This document shows positions 5,116 through 8,391 of a stretch of 8,391 bases of DNA, piece by piece. The translations under genes were made by a program, and so were the position numbers. The notes below the pieces were generated by a model. The model was not told the DNA's origin and ran no database searches. It was given only the letters and a program-made list of their open reading frames with translations. Origin of the DNA: Syntrophobacter sp. DG_60 (GTDB taxonomy: Bacteria; Desulfobacterota; Desulfofervidia; Desulfofervidales; DG-60); NCBI GenBank assembly GCA_001304365.1, contig LJNA01000088.1:10001-18391 (forward strand), in the 5' to 3' direction. Every line of letters starts with the position of its first letter. The first letter of the stretch is position 1.

Positions 5116-7048
5116 TTTTTTTTACCTCAAAAGGGAAAAATTTTGCCGAAGTAATAGATACAACCTCCTTTATTTTAGGCCTGTCTCCAAAAACATCATC
5201 AGGATAATAGGCAATGTGTTTTGCACCAGAGGATACCAATATCCTCAATCCCTTTTTTAATTTTCTCTCTTTTATCCAGGTCTTGGTTTTCCAATCATAG
5301 CTTTGGACTTTAAAGATGCACTTATCAAGGGCTTCAGGGTGGGCTTTAATCTTTTCTACCATCTCTTTGAACCAGCCTTTTTCATTGCGGATGCCTTCCA
5401 TTTTTGGATAAGCCATAATCACAGTATAGTCATAATCTTTAAGATAAGCCTCCAGTTTCTGTGAAAACCACTCATAGGCATAGGGGTCGGTTATAACTCT
5501 GGCATAGATGTTTCTTGTAAATCGGGCATTTGGCCGATTACACCTTACAGTCCTCATCAACTCTTTGATAAATTGGTTTAATACTTGTATTTTCAATTCT
5601 GTCCAACGAGCCTTGAGTGCTGGATCTTCGGCAAGGGTCTTTGGAGTAACCTCTATACCCAGTTTCTCTCTATACACCCTCATGGCAGCCGGGCTGAAGT
5701 CTTCATGATCTGTAAGATAAGCATCGTCTTGGAATAGGATTCCACTAATTTTTGTATGTGCTGCCAGATCTCTATAGAGGGATTTTACTAAGGATAGTGT
5801 TCTTTCATCAAAAGGAGAAAGGCGTCTATACCATGAGGTCGTTATATTTATATTATCATTTAGGTACTCTCTAACCTTTAAGCGTTCATTTAGTTCTTTA
5901 TCAGGTAACTCAAAACTTAGTACAGGCATCCAAGCATACACCTTTATACCCCTTATCGCGATCTGATGGACGGCATGGCCAAAAAAATCCATTTCTACCG
6001 GAAGGATTTGGTTAGCAAAGTAAACAGAGCCAATATTTCCTGTCCCTTCCCGGTCACAAAAGGCCTGAAGAAACACTGTGTTCACCCCTAAGCGGAGAAG
6101 TCTTTCAATGAGTAACCCTAAATTTCTATCACTTTCTTCATAGGAATGTGGATTAACTATTAAATCTAGGTCTACTTGAACGGCCCTTATAGGTTCTTTT
6201 TCCAAGGCATTACGGAAGAGGGAAGTAAACCAATAAAGGCTCATTTTCGAGTCAATTACATTTCTATTTACCTCATCCAGATTATCGATGGACGCATACC
6301 CATAGGCTAATGTAAGCATTATCTTAAAACCCAACCTCTTTGCCTCACTCACTGCTATTTCATTGTACTCTCCATACGGCCAAGTAACTGTCCAAGGGGT
6401 AACGCCTGTCTTATCTCTGAGTTTTTTAACGGATTCTCTTAAATCATTTCTTATCCTCATGCGGAACTCGTCTTCGGTCTCGTACTCCTTACTTAGGGGG
6501 TTCCAGATGAGGCAACTGGTAGCCGGTCCTATATTCCCTTGAGGGGTATAGGTAATCCCTCTGTGTAAGTTGTAGGTGTGGGAGCCCAGATACACTAAAT
6601 CAGAATTGGCCACCTCCTTTATTTGATCCCAAGACATGAGTGTTTTTTTGGCTAAATCAGGGGGTTTTTTATCTATCCAAGCTGGAACAACGGATAAGAC
6701 GGCGGGATAACCATACATTTTTAGGATGGGATAGACAAAGTTGTAAAAGGAAAGGTAGGCATCATCAAAGGTCAGTAACACTGCCTTTTCAGGAAGGGGT
6801 TTTACCCCTTTTGCTGCAAGAAGTACATCGTCTGGGCTGATGAAGCTATAGCCATGGGTATTTAAGAATTCAAGCTGTTTCATAAACATCTTCTGGCTCA
6901 CATCTGAGATATCAGAGGCCTTTAAGGGAATATCATGGTAACAGAGTGCCAGAAACCCGTTAGCTGCCAGAGCAGGGGTCTTTAAAACCACAAGTAGGCA
7001 TATAAGCACTAACATGCCAAGTCTAGAAATTTTTTCTAAGACCCACAT
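5105..7048 (-). CDS. pgaB: PNAG N-deacetylase / hydrolase PgaB
   Basis: The 647-residue periplasmic protein partially deacetylates PNAG before export. A signal peptide comes first (MWVLEKISR, a hydrophobic core, and an A-L-A cleavage site near 26-28). The carbohydrate esterase 4 domain follows: CYHDIP (36-41), TFDDAY (93-98, D95/D96), S-H-T-x-x-x-x-H (H157, H162) and WPYGEYN (223-229). These correspond to the E. coli catalytic and metal residues D114, D115, H184 and H189. From about 290 comes the C-terminal glycoside hydrolase domain (GH153 type), with VQVDLDLI and the acidic pair in FQDDAY (D441, D442). No lipobox is visible, whereas E. coli PgaB is a lipoprotein. The start at 7048 is chosen because GGAG lies 5 nt upstream and a standard signal peptide follows; a longer frame to 7162 would bury that signal. 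It overlaps pgaA by 26 nt. Confidence 0.94.
   Translation of the reverse strand: MWVLEKISRLGMLVLICLLVVLKTPALAANGFLALCYHDIPLKASDISDVSQKMFMKQLEFLNTHGYSFISPDDVLLAAKGVKPLPEKAVLLTFDDAYLSFYNFVYPILKMYGYPAVLSVVPAWIDKKPPDLAKKTLMSWDQIKEVANSDLVYLGSHTYNLHRGITYTPQGNIGPATSCLIWNPLSKEYETEDEFRMRIRNDLRESVKKLRDKTGVTPWTVTWPYGEYNEIAVSEAKRLGFKIMLTLAYGYASIDNLDEVNRNVIDSKMSLYWFTSLFRNALEKEPIRAVQVDLDLIVNPHSYEESDRNLGLLIERLLRLGVNTVFLQAFCDREGTGNIGSVYFANQILPVEMDFFGHAVHQIAIRGIKVYAWMPVLSFELPDKELNERLKVREYLNDNINITTSWYRRLSPFDERTLSLVKSLYRDLAAHTKISGILFQDDAYLTDHEDFSPAAMRVYREKLGIEVTPKTLAEDPALKARWTELKIQVLNQFIKELMRTVRCNRPNARFTRNIYARVITDPYAYEWFSQKLEAYLKDYDYTVIMAYPKMEGIRNEKGWFKEMVEKIKAHPEALDKCIFKVQSYDWKTKTWIKERKLKKGLRILVSSGAKHIAYYPDDVFGDRPKIKEVVSITSAKFFPFEVKKSGY
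5125..5128 (-). promoter_or_regulatory. Ribosome binding site of pgaC inside pgaB
   Basis: GAGG, then T and eight A residues, then the GTG start at 5115-5113. This places the site within the last codons of pgaB and fixes the GTG as the pgaC start. The A8 run lies in both reading contexts. Confidence 0.6.
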
Positions 7049-8391
7049 ATCCACTCCAGGCGTCTGTTTGCACGCCATCATAAACTCTACGATGCCAAGA
7101 AACATTCCATATAAGCGCTGTTTTTTTGGAAAGATCAATGAGTTGCTCATATGTTGCCCCACCTATTGGATAGTAATCATAGCCATATTGCTTATAGGGC
7201 CCAATGGTTAAATAGATATTGGATTTAAACGCCCTCTCATACCTCATATAGTGCGTCCATTGTAAAATTGCTGTAAGTGAGGGATTAAATTCACTGTGGG
7301 GACTAAAATAAGCCACATCGGTTTTTTCATTTCGAGCATACCACACATTCATCTGACACCTTATTTTAAAATTCGATGTGTTAACAAGCTTTTGGTCAAA
7401 AAAGGCCCGCCAGTTGTAGTTGGTATTGTCATCGTCGTACCAATTGATAGTAGCCCAAAGACCCATGTGACGAAGGTCACTTTCATAATATATTAGCCCT
7501 ATCTTTCCTGTCTGAGCCTCTACCCCAGTGACCCTAGCCCGAAAAGGGATATCAAGGCTGAAAGAATTGTATAAGAGTGCCATCCTTAAATGATCATTTG
7601 GAAACCACTGAAATTCAGATCGGTACCCAAAATCACCACCTTCCATGTAGTCAAAGCTTACTGCCTGATCCCAGACGAGCTCAGGATGTACTATCCACTC
7701 TGCTCCCAATCCTAAACGCCGCCAATATACCTCTTCTCCAAGATAGGATGCCTTTTTCCAATGAGTCTCTTGATACATCCTTACCAGAGGTGTAAGGGGT
7801 TCTGTTAGTTTTGCGCTGAACCAGTATTCACTTGCTCCCGGATCTTCCACAATGAAGGCAAAATCTGTCCATAATGCTGGCATATCCTCTACCTTCAGGT
7901 CTTTGTAAACATCCTGGACATGCTTATTTTTATAATGCTTTTTATAGAGTTCATCTGCCAATTTTCGGGCTTCTTTCTTATAGTTAAGATCATTCAAGGC
8001 CAAGACAATCCCATTTTTGGCGTCTACACTTTTAGGATCAAGGGTGTGAGCTATTTTAAGCTCTTCTAAGGCCAGCCGTGGCCATCCCCTCCATAAGTAA
8101 ACATGCCCTAGTCCAGCCCTTAACCAAGCATTTGAGCCTGCTTTGTCCAGGTAGGATTTAAAATACGCTTGGGCTTCTGCAAGTTTGTCTCCATAGCCAA
8201 GATACCATCCCCTAGCGGCTATGGTTTCCAATCTATCCCACTCATCTATGTCCGGACGATCAAGCCAGCCTTTAATTTTCTGCCAAGTCCTTTCTGCATT
8301 ATCCCAATCTCTTATTTCCTGGTAAGTGTAAAATAGGTCTAGGGTGGCTTTAAAGTCATCGGGCTTCTTCTCAAGGGTAGTTTTATAATAC
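7023..8391 (-). CDS. pgaA: PNAG export porin PgaA, N-terminus outside window
   Basis: The frame is open to the window edge (first full codon at 8390), so the visible 455 residues are the C-terminal part; E. coli PgaA has 807. A TTG at 8231 is internal, not a start. The first 160 residues or so are helical TPR-like repeats, with segments such as AWLRAGLGHVYLWRGWPRLAL followed by an LDP repeat end. From about residue 170 come alternating aromatic/polar strands of an outer-membrane beta-barrel. RNEKTDVAYFSP and RRVYDG near the end are typical of PgaA barrels. The last residue is Phe, as expected for assembly by the BAM complex. The role is to guide deacetylated PNAG through the TPR scaffold and across the outer membrane, working with PgaB. 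It is the first pga gene seen in transcription order, so the operon promoter lies beyond the right edge. Residue positions are approximate. Confidence 0.93.
   Translation of the reverse strand, partial: YYKTTLEKKPDDFKATLDLFYTYQEIRDWDNAERTWQKIKGWLDRPDIDEWDRLETIAARGWYLGYGDKLAEAQAYFKSYLDKAGSNAWLRAGLGHVYLWRGWPRLALEELKIAHTLDPKSVDAKNGIVLALNDLNYKKEARKLADELYKKHYKNKHVQDVYKDLKVEDMPALWTDFAFIVEDPGASEYWFSAKLTEPLTPLVRMYQETHWKKASYLGEEVYWRRLGLGAEWIVHPELVWDQAVSFDYMEGGDFGYRSEFQWFPNDHLRMALLYNSFSLDIPFRARVTGVEAQTGKIGLIYYESDLRHMGLWATINWYDDDNTNYNWRAFFDQKLVNTSNFKIRCQMNVWYARNEKTDVAYFSPHSEFNPSLTAILQWTHYMRYERAFKSNIYLTIGPYKQYGYDYYPIGGATYEQLIDLSKKTALIWNVSWHRRVYDGVQTDAWSGYVGLRKNF
7051..7057 (-). promoter_or_regulatory. 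Ribosome binding site of pgaB inside pgaA
   Basis: GGAGTGG precedes the ATG at 7048-7046, with 5 nt between GGAG and the ATG, inside the last codons of pgaA. It decides the pgaB start against the longer upstream reading. Confidence 0.65.

Noticed and set aside
5113..5124. A8 run at the pgaB/pgaC overlap as a slippage site making a PgaB-PgaC fusion
   Set aside because: A one-base shift could join the frames, but a periplasmic enzyme fused to a membrane synthase makes little sense, and pgaC has its own ribosome binding site and start.
7049..7162. Longer pgaB start at 7162, giving 38 extra N-terminal residues
   Set aside because: It would bury the signal peptide and enlarge the overlap with pgaA, while GGAG lies properly before the ATG at 7048.

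Overview
The window looks like chromosomal DNA of an AT-rich Gram-negative bacterium. The rRNA part is clearly bacterial. PgaA is an outer-membrane porin, so the host has an outer membrane. Codon use favours AGA/AGG arginine and ATA isoleucine. A member of the Desulfobacterota or a similar deep lineage is a reasonable guess, but nothing in the sequence alone fixes the taxon.

Layout. (1) Positions 1-793 hold the 3' end of an rRNA operon: the last fifth or so of 23S rRNA, a short spacer without tRNA, and a complete 5S rRNA. (2) Positions 808-1539 hold a DUF429 (RNase H-fold) protein whose ATG is only 14 nt past the 5S rRNA. (3) Positions 1540-2257 are non-coding and look like a gene graveyard. 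They carry two diverged copies of a hairpin repeat, further stem-loops, a frameshifted C-terminal scrap resembling the four-helix-bundle (23S-IVS) protein family, and on the other strand a C-terminal scrap resembling a UPF0173 metallo-beta-lactamase-fold hydrolase. (4) On the + strand follow a LuxR/NarL-type regulator with a degenerate receiver (2258-2950) and a small stand-alone PilZ protein (3049-3372). (5) Convergent to these, on the - strand, is pgaABCD (pgaD 3395-3820, pgaC 3817-5115, pgaB 5105-7048, pgaA 7023 to beyond the window edge). All its genes overlap, and it encodes synthesis, deacetylation and export of poly-beta-1,6-N-acetyl-D-glucosamine (PNAG).

How the parts fit. PgaC/PgaD polymerise PNAG at the inner membrane (allosterically activated by c-di-GMP in E. 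coli), PgaB deacetylates and trims it in the periplasm, and PgaA exports it. Next to this operon sit a PilZ protein with intact c-di-GMP motifs and a phosphorylation-dead LuxR regulator. The regulator has a W-A-S-R tetrapeptide where VpsT carries its c-di-GMP motif W[F/L/M][T/S]R. The inferred picture is a compact c-di-GMP-controlled biofilm locus with transcriptional (VpsT/CsgD-like) and post-translational (PilZ, PgaCD) inputs. The exopolysaccharide machinery is well known; the regulator/PilZ pairing and the graveyard are the less ordinary parts.

The three + strand genes all lack a Shine-Dalgarno sequence. For two of them a promoter-like element lies directly against the start codon, which suggests leaderless or near-leaderless mRNAs.
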